From: an uncultured Cellulophaga sp.
Lineage (GTDB): Bacteria; Bacteroidota; Bacteroidia; Flavobacteriales; Flavobacteriaceae
DNA: 64,000 nucleotides
Reading direction: 5' to 3'
Assembly: GCA_947496695.1 (NCBI GenBank)
Contig: CANMEI010000012.1
Coordinates: 1-64,000 of the forward strand
Shown here: one piece after another, positions 20,927 to 29,436 of the stretch
Position numbering within the stretch: the first letter of the stretch is position 1
Layout of the letters: each line of letters begins with the position of its first letter
Made by a program: the position numbers and the translations under genes
Notes under the pieces: model-generated
The model's input: only the letters and a program-made list of their open reading frames with translations
The model's database searches: none
What the model was told of the DNA's origin: nothing

Positions 20927-21808
20927 TTACAACTGCAAATATAAAGATATTATATCTATTTTTTCTGAAGGAAACTCTTCAATATTCAGCAAATCATCAA
21001 AAGAATTAATCCCATTATTCAGCTCTCTATATTCTACAATTTTTTTTGAAAGGTTATAATTCAAATAAATTAATTGTGATATTTCATAAGCTGAAGATTT
21101 ATTAATATCAATCTTTTTTATTGTTGGCGCTGTAATAATTTTATAATTCGCTAAAACTCTCTGAGCTACATCTTTCTCTAAATAATAAACCTCATAGAGC
21201 TGCTTTTCTGTTAAAAAACCTCCTAACTTATTTCTATATTTTACAATTCTTGCTGCTAATTTCTCCCCAATACCATTAATCTTTTTCAACTCTTCAGCTA
21301 CAACAGTATTTAAGTCTTGTTTAACCACTATCTTATTTGCCGTATTTAATTTAGCCTTATGCCCAATATTAGATTTATAAGGCTTCTTATCGGTTATCCA
21401 CGATGGAAATTTAAAATACGGGCTTATAATATCTAACAATGAATCAGAAACCTGAGTGACTTTTTGAAAATCTTGTTTTGAATTAATAAATTTATTTTCC
21501 TTTCTGAAAGAGTGCAGCCTATCAATTTCTTGAATAGACATTCCTAACTGATACCCTTTATAATCTGTTATATAATTAGGATTAAATGGAAAAACTTTAT
21601 AATTATTTTTGTTTTGCTTTTCCCTTTTCAAAGAATCAACCACTATTTGTTGTTCTTCATCTAAAGAAAAAACTGAATCATTTGAAGGGTTATAAAATAA
21701 AGAGCAGTAGTAATGTATCATTTGAAATAAAACTATAAGTAATAATAAAAAGAAAATCCCACTCCGTTCTTGTTTATCGAACTTAAAGTGGGATTTAAAT
21801 TTATTCAT
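20927..21808 (-). CDS. Helix-hairpin-helix (ComEA-like) membrane-anchored protein
   Basis: 293 residues: a short cytoplasmic N-terminus, one membrane segment (about residues 18-36, FFLLLLIVLFQMIHYY), then an extracytoplasmic part with several helix-hairpin-helix units. Examples are LNTVVAEELKKINGIGEKLA, then RIVKYRNKLGGF and the following EVYYLEKDVA. ComEA-type proteins bind incoming DNA during uptake, but in Bacteroidota such proteins are widespread and their role in transformation is unproven. It lies 11 bp upstream of the acyl-CoA dehydrogenase gene, which looks like chance operon membership. Confidence 0.82.
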   Translation of the reverse strand: MNKFKSHFKFDKQERSGIFFLLLLIVLFQMIHYYCSLFYNPSNDSVFSLDEEQQIVVDSLKREKQNKNNYKVFPFNPNYITDYKGYQLGMSIQEIDRLHSFRKENKFINSKQDFQKVTQVSDSLLDIISPYFKFPSWITDKKPYKSNIGHKAKLNTANKIVVKQDLNTVVAEELKKINGIGEKLAARIVKYRNKLGGFLTEKQLYEVYYLEKDVAQRVLANYKIITAPTIKKIDINKSSAYEISQLIYLNYNLSKKIVEYRELNNGINSFDDLLNIEEFPSEKIDIISLYLQL

Positions 21809-21822
21809 AAGAATACTATCTT

Positions 21823-23526
21823 TTACTCTTCAATAGCATCATACTTAAGCTTAATAGCATCTAAATATCTATTCAATTGTTTTTTAACAACCGGAAATAA
21901 GAAGAAAAGACCAACCATATTAGGGAAAACCATTGCAAAAATCATTGCATCTGAGAATGCCCAAATTGAACCCATACTTGCCGCCGCACCAATAACAACA
22001 AAAGTTAAGAATAATATCTTGTATGTTAAATCAGCCACTTTACCTCTACCAAATAAAAATTTCCAAGATTGTAAACCGTAGTAAGACCAAGAAATCATAG
22101 TAGAAACTGCAAATAACACAACAGCAATTGTCAAGAATACATCTGAAAAAGGAATATACTCAGCAAATGCCTTAGCTGTTATACCTGCTCCTTGTACAAC
22201 TTCATTACCAATTTGAACAGCACCACTACCATCAGTACTTACATCTAGTCCGTATTCAAAAAAGCCTCCGAAATTAAAAATTATAATTACCAAGGCAGTC
22301 ATAGTACAAATTAATACAGTATCAATAAAAGGCTCTAATAAAGCAACTAAACCTTCACTTGCTGAATATTTAGTTCTTACAGCTGAGTGAGCAATAGAAG
22401 CTGAACCTGCACCTGCTTCATTTGAAAAAGCAGCTCTTTTAAAACCAACTAATAAAACACCAATAACCCCACCAACACCAATTGCCTTTGGATTGAAAGC
22501 TTCAGTAACAATTAATGAAATAGCATCATCAACATAACTGAAATTCGCTATTATTATATACAAACAAGCAACAACATACATCACTGCCATAAAAGGAACA
22601 ACCTTTTCAGTTACTTGAGCAATTCTTTTAATACCACCAATTATAATAATACCTACAAGTGTTGCCAAAACCAAACCTACAATTGCACCTGATGCAGCAC
22701 TCTGCATATTAAATAATTCTTTTAAAACTATTGTCGCCTGGTTAGATTGTGCAGCGTTACCACCACCAAAAGAACCACCAATACAGAAAATTGCAAAAAT
22801 AACAGCAGCAACTTTACCTAATTTTTTATAGCCTCTTTCACCTAAACCTTTACTTAGGTAATACATTGGACCACCATAAACAGTACCATCTTCACCAACA
22901 TCTCTATATTGAACCCCTAAAGTACATTCAACAAATTTTGTAGACATACCTAAAAGACCACATACAATCATCCAAAATGTTGCTCCTGGTCCACCAAGCG
23001 CAATTGCCAGCGCAACACCTGCAATATTTCCATTACCAACTGTACCTGAAACTGCTGTTGCTAAAGCTTGGAAGTGACTTACCTCACCGTCAGAACTTTC
23101 ATCTCTAATAGTATCTACGATATCACCATCAACAGCCAAATCATTTTCCATTTGCACTAAGTGATCTTCAATATCAACATTTGTCAAATCTTGCCCTTGA
23201 GCAATACCATCTTCACCATATAGGTTTTGAGCACCGTGCTTTTCAATATCTTCATATTTACCACGTACAGTATTTATTGCTTTAGCAAAAAACCTAACAT
23301 TTGGAAAACCAAAATATATTGTAAAAAATGCCGCACTAGCAACTAATAATAATAAAACGAAAGGTGCTTCAGTGCCAAAAAAAGGTATTGTAAAAAAGAT
23401 AACATTTGAGAAGAAATCTGACACCGGTTTAAAAGCTTCATCAATTTTTTGGTCTAAGCCTTTTTCCTGTGCTGATGTAATTATTGGCATAATAACTGCC
23501 AATAAAGTAAGAAGTTTATACTTCAT
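21823..23526 (-). CDS. Sodium:alanine/glycine symporter (AGCS family)
   Basis: An inner-membrane Na+-coupled amino-acid carrier of 567 residues. The AGCS signature region is readable (SGTVGNGNIAGVALAIALGG, then a GPGATFWM stretch) with about 10-11 hydrophobic spans. Its N-terminus looks like a cleavable signal or first helix (MKYKLLTLLAVIMPIITSAQ). An acidic insert of about 60 residues lies between the first membrane region and the signature. The substrate is probably alanine or glycine, by family only. The gene is 14 bp upstream of the helix-hairpin-helix gene. Confidence 0.93.
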   Translation of the reverse strand: MKYKLLTLLAVIMPIITSAQEKGLDQKIDEAFKPVSDFFSNVIFFTIPFFGTEAPFVLLLLVASAAFFTIYFGFPNVRFFAKAINTVRGKYEDIEKHGAQNLYGEDGIAQGQDLTNVDIEDHLVQMENDLAVDGDIVDTIRDESSDGEVSHFQALATAVSGTVGNGNIAGVALAIALGGPGATFWMIVCGLLGMSTKFVECTLGVQYRDVGEDGTVYGGPMYYLSKGLGERGYKKLGKVAAVIFAIFCIGGSFGGGNAAQSNQATIVLKELFNMQSAASGAIVGLVLATLVGIIIIGGIKRIAQVTEKVVPFMAVMYVVACLYIIIANFSYVDDAISLIVTEAFNPKAIGVGGVIGVLLVGFKRAAFSNEAGAGSASIAHSAVRTKYSASEGLVALLEPFIDTVLICTMTALVIIIFNFGGFFEYGLDVSTDGSGAVQIGNEVVQGAGITAKAFAEYIPFSDVFLTIAVVLFAVSTMISWSYYGLQSWKFLFGRGKVADLTYKILFLTFVVIGAAASMGSIWAFSDAMIFAMVFPNMVGLFFLFPVVKKQLNRYLDAIKLKYDAIEE

Positions 23527-23612
23527 AATAACTGTTTAATATTTTTTAATTAGTATAGTCGGTAGCAATATCATAAAAAAAAGCTTGTCAATCAAGGAAT
23601 ATTACTGAAATA

Positions 23613-24623
23613 TCAATTATCAATATGAAACATTTCATTTAATTTTCTTATCTGTTCTGGTCTTCCTAACACAATAACTTTACTTTTTGCTTGCAAAATT
23701 AGATCTGCTTCCGGGTTAATTATATACTCACCAGTTGGCGAAATATAACCAATAATTGTACAGCCAGTTTTTCTACGTAAATCTAAGTCTCTTAAAGAGT
23801 TACAATCTACTTGACTTGAAAAATCTTCAATTGCAACTTCTTCTAAATTTGTAGTATGCTCACCCTCAACTGATAGCTTATCCATAAAAGTAATTAAATC
23901 TGGCATAACAACTAAAGAGGCCATATGATCACCTCCAATTTTATCTGGCATAATAACCTTGTCCGCACCTGCTAAAAGCAATTTTTTTTGTGAAGTAGCT
24001 AATGATGCCCTACTAATTATAAAAAGTGCCTTATTTAATTGCCGTGCAGAAAGTACTACAAAAAGATTTGTTGCGTCATCTGGCAAAGCCGCTATTAAAA
24101 ACTGAGCATTATCTATACCTGCTTCATTTAAAATTTCATCATCATTAGCATCACCTTCAATAAAGAGAAATTCATCTTCAAAACGCTCAATAATTTCTTT
24201 ATCCTTTTCAACAATAACAAAAGGTTTTTTATACGCCTTTAAACGCTCAACTGCTTGCTGACCATTTCTACCAAAACCACAAACAATTACATGGTTGGTT
24301 AATTTATTAATTGTCTGTTTCACTTTTTTCTTTTTTAATGTTTGCAAAGAATTTCTACTCAACACATATTCTGTTACTACAGATATCGCAAAAGCAATAA
24401 TAAAAACACTAGATATGATAAGAAATATTGTAAAAAACTTTGAAGCTGTATCTAATGGCCTTACTTCAGAAAAACCTACTGTTGTGATCGTTATAATGGT
24501 CATATACAAAGCATCAATCCAGTCGTAATTTGATATAAAACGATACCCTAAAACCCCAAATAGCAGTACAATAAATAATAAAAATAGAGCGAGGTATATT
24601 TTAGACCGAAATAGCTTTATCAT
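23613..24623 (-). CDS. Two-helix potassium channel with TrkA-N and TrkA-C domains
   Basis: A 336-residue ion channel subunit. Helix 1 (about residues 8-28), a pore loop with TITTVGFSEV, and helix 2 (about 62-85) are followed by an RCK/TrkA-N Rossmann domain (VIVCGFGRNGQQAVE near residue 113) and a TrkA-C domain. The filter reads TVGFSE rather than the common TVGYGD, so the second glycine is missing and selectivity could be altered. It is 4 bp downstream of the PspC-like gene, so the two are probably translated together. Confidence 0.88.
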   Translation of the reverse strand: MIKLFRSKIYLALFLLFIVLLFGVLGYRFISNYDWIDALYMTIITITTVGFSEVRPLDTASKFFTIFLIISSVFIIAFAISVVTEYVLSRNSLQTLKKKKVKQTINKLTNHVIVCGFGRNGQQAVERLKAYKKPFVIVEKDKEIIERFEDEFLFIEGDANDDEILNEAGIDNAQFLIAALPDDATNLFVVLSARQLNKALFIISRASLATSQKKLLLAGADKVIMPDKIGGDHMASLVVMPDLITFMDKLSVEGEHTTNLEEVAIEDFSSQVDCNSLRDLDLRRKTGCTIIGYISPTGEYIINPEADLILQAKSKVIVLGRPEQIRKLNEMFHIDN

Positions 24624-24626
24624 ATT

Positions 24627-24854
24627 CTATAGGTCAAATACTGAAGTTCGTTTTGTATACAATAAGTCTTTTATTCTCAACCAAAAAGCTACAAATAAAT
24701 ATAGTGCAAATCCGAAACCTAAAGTTACAAATGTTAAATATATAAAGGATGTTCTTACCACTCTTGCACGTATACCTAAGCGCTCTGCTATTCTTCGGCA
24801 TACCTCAAAACCATGTTTTTGAAAAAAATACAAAAATTGATAAAAACCATTCAT
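24627..24854 (-). CDS. PspC-domain membrane protein
   Basis: A 75-residue protein matching the PspC domain: a helical N-terminus with GFEVCRRIAERLGIRARVVR followed by one hydrophobic stretch (SFIYLTFVTLGFGFALYLFV). PspC proteins belong to envelope-stress systems, but isolated short versions are common and uncharacterised. Located between DUF2851 and the K+ channel with 4-10 bp gaps, so it is part of a three-gene unit. Confidence 0.82.
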   Translation of the reverse strand: MNGFYQFLYFFQKHGFEVCRRIAERLGIRARVVRTSFIYLTFVTLGFGFALYLFVAFWLRIKDLLYTKRTSVFDL

Positions 24855-24863
24855 AACATAAAA

Positions 24864-26147
24864 TTAATCATTTCCTTTTAATAAATAGTTACCCACAGCA
24901 CATTGTAAGCATTTATTTTTGGTACAATACGCATTGTAATTTTGCAAAATTGCCTGACTCTCAAATGCATTTGAAATTTTAACTCCAATTTTTTCAAAAT
25001 TTGAAATTATGTTGTTTTGTTCTTTTTTTAAATTTGACACTATATTTAAAACCTCTTCTTCTACCTCTTTAGAGTGCTGTTTTGCATACTGAAACTTTAA
25101 AGGCAAAATTGTGTTGATAATTAAAAGATCTATGAATTTCTTAGTTAACTTTTTAGTACTCTTTTTAGATTCTTTAGAAAATGTATAATGCGTACACCAG
25201 TAATCGCTTGTTGCAACATCAAACAAACTATATATTTCTTCTAAATTTTTACTTTGAATTATTTTACTAAACAAATTTTGATGCTTATGATACAAACTAG
25301 CCACTTGTGACAACCGAATTGTTGGAAAGTTTGGCGGTCTTAACTTAAAAAATTCCGGTTTTACAACCCCTGATTCTTCAAAGACATACTTATGTTTAAG
25401 ATACGCATACTCTTTCTTTAATTTTTGATAATAAGCATCTGCAACTTCATCGCCATGTAATAACCCCACTAAACCAAACAACAAACTTTCTAATTGAAAA
25501 GCATTATTAGAAAGTTTTCGAATAAGTGAAAAGTCAACATTTGTTGCTAAACTATAAAAAGAAACTCCATTTACTTTTGAACCAAAGTTTTTTAATAGCA
25601 ACACAAACAAGACCTGCTCCCAATCATTATTAAACTTATCTAAAAGTTCTTCAACAATTTTAGATTTTTGCTCCAATCGCTCAAAAAACAAGCGATCTTT
25701 CCAATGTTGCATTACAAAGCTATCAACCTTCTTAATATCATTCTCACAGTTAATAAATTTTATATTTTCTGAGGCAAATAGCTTTTTATACGATGCTAGG
25801 ATATCTGAAGCAATATAATTTTTAAGTTCAAGTGTAGGTATTTCTGTATTATCTTTTCTAAAAATCGCAACATCATCTTCCCATACCACATGAAGAATAA
25901 CATTATCATAGTTGGGGTCAATTTCATGACCGTGTGTATACCAGTCTGATGATTTTATATGTATTTCTACATTACCAGCCCACAACTGATTAGCTATTTT
26001 AAGCTTTGCACTGAAAAAATCAGGACCTGTTAAGAAATTATGATTCCCCTGAAATACAATTTCTAGATCTTCATTTTTTGTTGTATATAATCTTTTATTA
26101 TGAAGTTTTTTATGCTTCCAGATAAAATGTAAAAAATCTTCTTGCAT
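24864..26147 (-). CDS. DUF2851 family protein
   Basis: A soluble protein of 427 residues starting MQEDFLHFIWKHKKL, with GNHNFLTGPDFFSAKLKI and AGNVEIHIKSSDWYTHGHE in the first hundred residues. The C-terminus carries four cysteines (AYCTKNKCLQCAVG). These are hallmarks of DUF2851, found widely in Bacteroidota. The HxxxxDW-like N-terminal region recalls restriction-endonuclease-like folds, but I would not assign an activity. It heads the PspC and K+ channel unit. Confidence 0.88.
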   Translation of the reverse strand: MQEDFLHFIWKHKKLHNKRLYTTKNEDLEIVFQGNHNFLTGPDFFSAKLKIANQLWAGNVEIHIKSSDWYTHGHEIDPNYDNVILHVVWEDDVAIFRKDNTEIPTLELKNYIASDILASYKKLFASENIKFINCENDIKKVDSFVMQHWKDRLFFERLEQKSKIVEELLDKFNNDWEQVLFVLLLKNFGSKVNGVSFYSLATNVDFSLIRKLSNNAFQLESLLFGLVGLLHGDEVADAYYQKLKKEYAYLKHKYVFEESGVVKPEFFKLRPPNFPTIRLSQVASLYHKHQNLFSKIIQSKNLEEIYSLFDVATSDYWCTHYTFSKESKKSTKKLTKKFIDLLIINTILPLKFQYAKQHSKEVEEEVLNIVSNLKKEQNNIISNFEKIGVKISNAFESQAILQNYNAYCTKNKCLQCAVGNYLLKGND

Positions 26148-26204
26148 TAATTGAAATATAAATTGCTCACAAAAGATAATAATTTCATTTTTAGTTTAAT
26201 ACAA

Positions 26205-26245
26205 AAAATGGCTTTTAAAGTGATTAACACTCTAAAAGCCATTTT
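26205..26245 (-). terminator. Terminator after the rhodanese gene
   Basis: Arms AAAATGGCTTTTA and TAAAAGCCATTTT with an inner AGTG/CACT stem, 34 bp after the rhodanese stop codon, with T-rich flanks on both strands. Confidence 0.8.
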
Positions 26246-26278
26246 CTTATATTAAGACTTAAATATATATGATACTTT

Positions 26279-26590
26279 TTATTCTTCCTTTTCACCTTCC
26301 CAGTTCATAAAACCACCAACTAAATTATAGGCATTTGCGAAACCTAAGCTATTCATTATTGCACAAGCTTGACCACTACGTGCTCCTGATCGACAATATA
26401 CATAGTAGTTCTTATTCTTATCTAGTTTTTCAACCTCATCAATAAAACCCTGACCTAAATGAATATCAATATTAGTCGCATTTGGTATGTAACCATCTTC
26501 AACTTCTTCTGGGGTTCTAACATCTAAAATAAATGCATTAGCATCGTTTTCTAATTGCTCTTCCCATTCTATTTGTGATAAATCTGCCAT
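26279..26590 (-). CDS. Rhodanese-like domain protein
   Basis: A single rhodanese domain of 103 residues. The persulfide-forming active-site loop is YCRSGARSGQA with the catalytic Cys, and the opening motif FILDVRTPEEVEDGYIPNA is clear. Single-domain rhodaneses move sulfane sulfur, but the partner is unknown. It is monocistronic, between its terminator and the toxin-like array. There is no signal peptide, so it is cytoplasmic. Confidence 0.95.
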   Translation of the reverse strand: MADLSQIEWEEQLENDANAFILDVRTPEEVEDGYIPNATNIDIHLGQGFIDEVEKLDKNKNYYVYCRSGARSGQACAIMNSLGFANAYNLVGGFMNWEGEKEE

Positions 26591-26757
26591 TATATTAATT
26601 TTTGTTTAGCAAAAATAGTCCATTATTTATAAAAAACCTTACACTTAAGAATGTTTAAATATTTTAAGCTTCTAGAACAATTAAAGCTTTAAAACCACCA
26701 TATATTTATTAGCTCAACGTATATTTTTTAACACATAAACATTAAAACCTGACATTT

Positions 26758-26835
26758 TAAGGCTATTAAATATACATCCAAAATTGCCACACCTGTGTTT
26801 AACGCTCTTCAAACATAATCTCCGTGTTGAAAATT
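26758..26835 (-). pseudogene. Decayed remnant of a third toxin cassette (linker region only)
   Basis: Read on the minus strand, the sequence just after the immunity-like gene translates as NNFQHGDYV-stop-RALNTG, then VAILDVYLIAL. This lines up without gaps against the linker of the two neighbouring toxin genes (FQDGDYVWGAFNAG, then MAVSDVFLL), with TGG changed to TGA. Similarity fades beyond about 26758. This is a direct reading; that a full cassette once stood here is inference. Confidence 0.75.
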
Positions 26836-27271
26836 ATTTAATTTTAGTGCTGAACACTCGCATGACTTCTTTATATGTTTTTGCTTCATCTAAGAATTCT
26901 GCTATAACACTTACAGGACCAAGTGGAAGCCATTTTTTTGGTTTATTTTTTATAACTTCCATAATCGTTGCTTTTAGTTCTGATAAACTCATGAAACCCA
27001 CTTCATCTTCAACAACAGATTCCACATAAACCATTTTAGTTAAATATACAATACTATATAATAAACTAAATCCATCTACTTGCTTCTTACCTATTTGTGT
27101 ATAAACATTTCCTTCGGAATCTATAATGACAACATTTTCTTGATATTTTTTGACATGCTTTTTATCTCTTAAAAAAAATTCTGCAGCAATTCTTTTTTTT
27201 CTCGTATAAACACCAATATCTCCTGTCACATGATTCACATATAAAGCAGGGAATAATATAACATTATTCAT
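26834..27271 (-). CDS. Putative immunity protein, cassette 1
   Basis: 145 residues, not recognised as a named family. It resembles the product at 27788-28198: both have a V-IDS-G-fold-like N-terminal half (VVIDSEGNVY versus ILVIDSQGKKF) and a C-terminal half with LKxxxxxxxxxKPKxW, then A-TY-E-M-VF. Each overlaps the stop of an upstream toxin-like gene by 8 bp (here 27264-27271), the arrangement expected for toxin followed by cognate immunity gene. No signal peptide or membrane segment is visible, so it would act in the cytoplasm. The immunity role is inferred from position and pairing only. Confidence 0.65.
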   Translation of the reverse strand: MNNVILFPALYVNHVTGDIGVYTRKKRIAAEFFLRDKKHVKKYQENVVIIDSEGNVYTQIGKKQVDGFSLLYSIVYLTKMVYVESVVEDEVGFMSLSELKATIMEVIKNKPKKWLPLGPVSVIAEFLDEAKTYKEVMRVFSTKIK

Positions 27272-27782
27272 CCCTCTCGATATTTTGATATAACCGTCCG
27301 CCAGTCGAGATCCCTCCTAATCTAAACCACAATGGAGTTGAAGATATAGGATAAGCTAATTTCCAGTAAATTATACTTGGTAATTCTTCACTAGGAAAAG
27401 CCTTTCCATGCCCCCATCGCATATGGCTTGCATTACTGCCAAAACGTTTTAAATTCCAAGTTTGATTGCCGATCTGCTTTAGCCAAGGTTGTTGTTCCAT
27501 AAATTCTTGACTTATAGCCCAATGATGTTTTTTTCCACTCATATTAACTCCTAACCTTTTCCATCTTGCAACGCTTGCACCATATTCATGAGACATTCCG
27601 TAACCAAAGTACCGCTTAGCACCACCAAAAACGCCCTTTGACAAAACGGCTTTTCCTAAACCGCTAAAAACAGACTTCAATAAGAACACATCAGAAACAG
27701 CCATTCCTGCATTAAACGCTCCCCAGACATAATCATTTCCACAATCTTGAAAATTATTTAGTGTTAAATAAGTTACAAACAT
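27264..27782 (-). CDS. Orphan toxin-like C-terminal module, cassette 1
   Basis: 172 residues without a delivery domain. A linker (DYVWGAFNAGMAVSDVFLLK, then SVFSGLGKAVLSKG) is nearly identical to that of cassette 2. It is followed by a more variable domain with KKHHWAISQEF, then NQTWNLKRF, then ASHMRWGHG. The spaced HH, N and H-W-H residues resemble His-Me-finger/HNH-type nuclease tips of RHS and other polymorphic toxins. That is a motif-level guess, since no search was possible. The first residues (MFVTYLTLNNFQDCGN) look like the 3' end of an immunity gene joined to the linker. Co-directional with its immunity partner. Confidence 0.65.
   Translation of the reverse strand: MFVTYLTLNNFQDCGNDYVWGAFNAGMAVSDVFLLKSVFSGLGKAVLSKGVFGGAKRYFGYGMSHEYGASVARWKRLGVNMSGKKHHWAISQEFMEQQPWLKQIGNQTWNLKRFGSNASHMRWGHGKAFPSEELPSIIYWKLAYPISSTPLWFRLGGISTGGRLYQNIERDE
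27557..27735 (-). repeat. Direct repeat copy 1 (linker and toxin start), period 918 bp
   Basis: About 180 bp that recur at 28475-28653 with roughly a dozen differences at a constant 918-bp offset. The repeat spans the linker and the first part of the toxin domain and would allow unequal recombination between cassettes. Confidence 0.88.
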
Positions 27783-27787
27783 GACGA

Positions 27788-28198
27788 TTATCTAAATATA
27801 AGTATCAGCTCTCTATAGGTTTGAGCTTGATCTACCAATAGTTGAATTCCTTCAAAAGTATCTAGTGCCGACCAGAATTTTGGCTTTAGAGCTACTTGTT
27901 GCATGGCTTTAACTTTTAAATCATTTAGCGATATGTTATCTGGCAGTTGCTTAAAATACAGATTCATTTCGTACATTGGTTGTATATGTTTTAATGATTC
28001 CCAAAAAGAAGCTCTTCCTTTTATTGAACTTTTTACCAATTGAAATTTTTTACCTTGGGAATCTATAACCAAAATGTCGCCTTTATAAAATTTTCCACCA
28101 CCTTTTGAAAAAATGTCCAGTCGTTCATTTCCGGCATATAGGTTTTTATCCTTCTTTTTAAAAACCATTATTGGATAATTAAAAATTAAGTTAATCAT
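27788..28198 (-). CDS. Putative immunity protein, cassette 2
   Basis: 136 residues, homologous in outline to the cassette 1 product: a basic start (MVFKKKDKNLYAGNERLD), ILVIDSQGKKFQLVKSS, then LKVKAMQQVALKPKFWSALD and QAQTYRELILIF. Its start overlaps the end of the upstream toxin reading frame by 8 bp (28191-28198), the same geometry as cassette 1. The two paralogues are clearly diverged, more than the linkers are, as expected if each is matched to its own toxin variant. Function is inferred from context. Confidence 0.65.
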   Translation of the reverse strand: MINLIFNYPIMVFKKKDKNLYAGNERLDIFSKGGGKFYKGDILVIDSQGKKFQLVKSSIKGRASFWESLKHIQPMYEMNLYFKQLPDNISLNDLKVKAMQQVALKPKFWSALDTFEGIQLLVDQAQTYRELILIFR

Positions 28199-29436
28199 CT
28201 CGAATAATATTTTCGCTACCGTTCACTAATCTGTTACTTAAGTTCCATTTGAACCAAAGTGGTGTGCTTGAAAAAGGGTAGACAAGTCTCCAATATCGAT
28301 AACCTTTTCTATAAAAAATTTGACCATGCCCCCATCGCATATGACTAGCCTGACTGCTAAAACGTGTTAAATTCCATGTCTGATTGCCAATAGGTTTAAG
28401 CAAGGGATATCTCTCCATCATTTGTTGGCTTATCGCCCAATGGTGCTTATAACCACTAGTATTAATACCTAAATTTTTCCATCTTGCAACGCTTGCACCA
28501 TATTCATGAGACATTCCGTAACCAAAGTACCGCTTAGAACCACCAACAATACCCTTTGACAAAACAGCTTTTCCCAAACCGCTAAATACAGACTTCAATA
28601 AAAACACATCAGAAACAGCCATTCCTGCATTAAACGCTCCCCAGACATAATCACCATCTTGAAAATCATAATAAGCCTGTTTGCCCGATCCCCATATCGG
28701 TGCAAAAGATTCTCCCGTACCTACTTCAGGGTATTCTTTTTCATTAAATGCTTTATCATTATAATATGCGCCACCAAAACTCGTCATACCTCCATTATTC
28801 GCACTAAAATGGTTAATAGAATATTCTGGCATACCGTTACCTATTACCAAACTTAGGTAAGCTTTAGGGTAACGCACATTTACAATCATTAATCTTTTAT
28901 ATGCTTCTTTTACATACCGTGGGCTACGGTTACCTACTAAAACATCTCCATTTTGCATTGTATATGTTATTGTAAACATCATAATACAATTCTTCTCTAT
29001 AGTCCCAAAAATATTCTTTACCGTCAACTTTAATTCCATAAGCCGCACCATCATCATTAAAATGAGAAATTTCTCCTTCAGGCACATAAACTATACCTCC
29101 ATGAGGTGTTTTATAAAACCTATTTTTAACTAAAGCTTTATTAAAAGCCTTTGACCAGTTTGCATTGAAGTAATTAACCGCAAGCTTCAATACAATTTCC
29201 TTGTTTGAAAAATTTCTACCACTTGAAAAGTAAATAGAGTTTCCTGCCTTTCTTGCATAACTACTTACAAGAAGATTCATTCTTAAAATAGCATTTTCCA
29301 TTTTATCACTATCTTTAAGTGAATTTATTACATGCTTAATACCATTTTCTAATTGCCTCTTTAATGGTCTTTTTAGTAATTGCAATTGAGAGCTATAATT
29401 AAGAGATTGTTCCATAAGTTTAATTTCACTATTCAT
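28191..29436 (-). pseudogene. Toxin-like protein with longer N-terminus, cassette 2, apparent frameshift
   Basis: The N-terminal part begins at an ATG at 29436 (MNSEIKLMEQSLNYS) and reads to YDVYNNIYN, then reaches a stop at about 28930. The rest continues in another frame from DVLVGNRSPRYVKEAYKRL through GGMTSFGGAYYNDKAF, the shared linker DYVWGAFNAGMAVSDVF, and a HHWAISQQM/NQTWNLTRF/ASHMRWGHG domain ending at 28191. Removing one base from the A4/T4 run at 28951-28954 restores one protein of about 415 residues. No signal peptide or known secretion domain is seen. It is either a pseudogene, a slippage site or a sequencing error. An ATG at 29087 opens the second frame but its first 40 residues are out-of-frame noise. 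Confidence 0.7.
28475..28653 (-). repeat. Direct repeat copy 2 of the cassette linker
   Basis: Partner of 27557-27735 at a 918-bp offset; see that entry. The domain tips and immunity genes outside this block are much less alike. Confidence 0.88.

Noticed and set aside
28930..28960. Programmed frameshift in the longer toxin-like gene
   Set aside because: The run is only four bases and there is no slippery heptamer with a following structure that I can see; simple indel or error is more likely.
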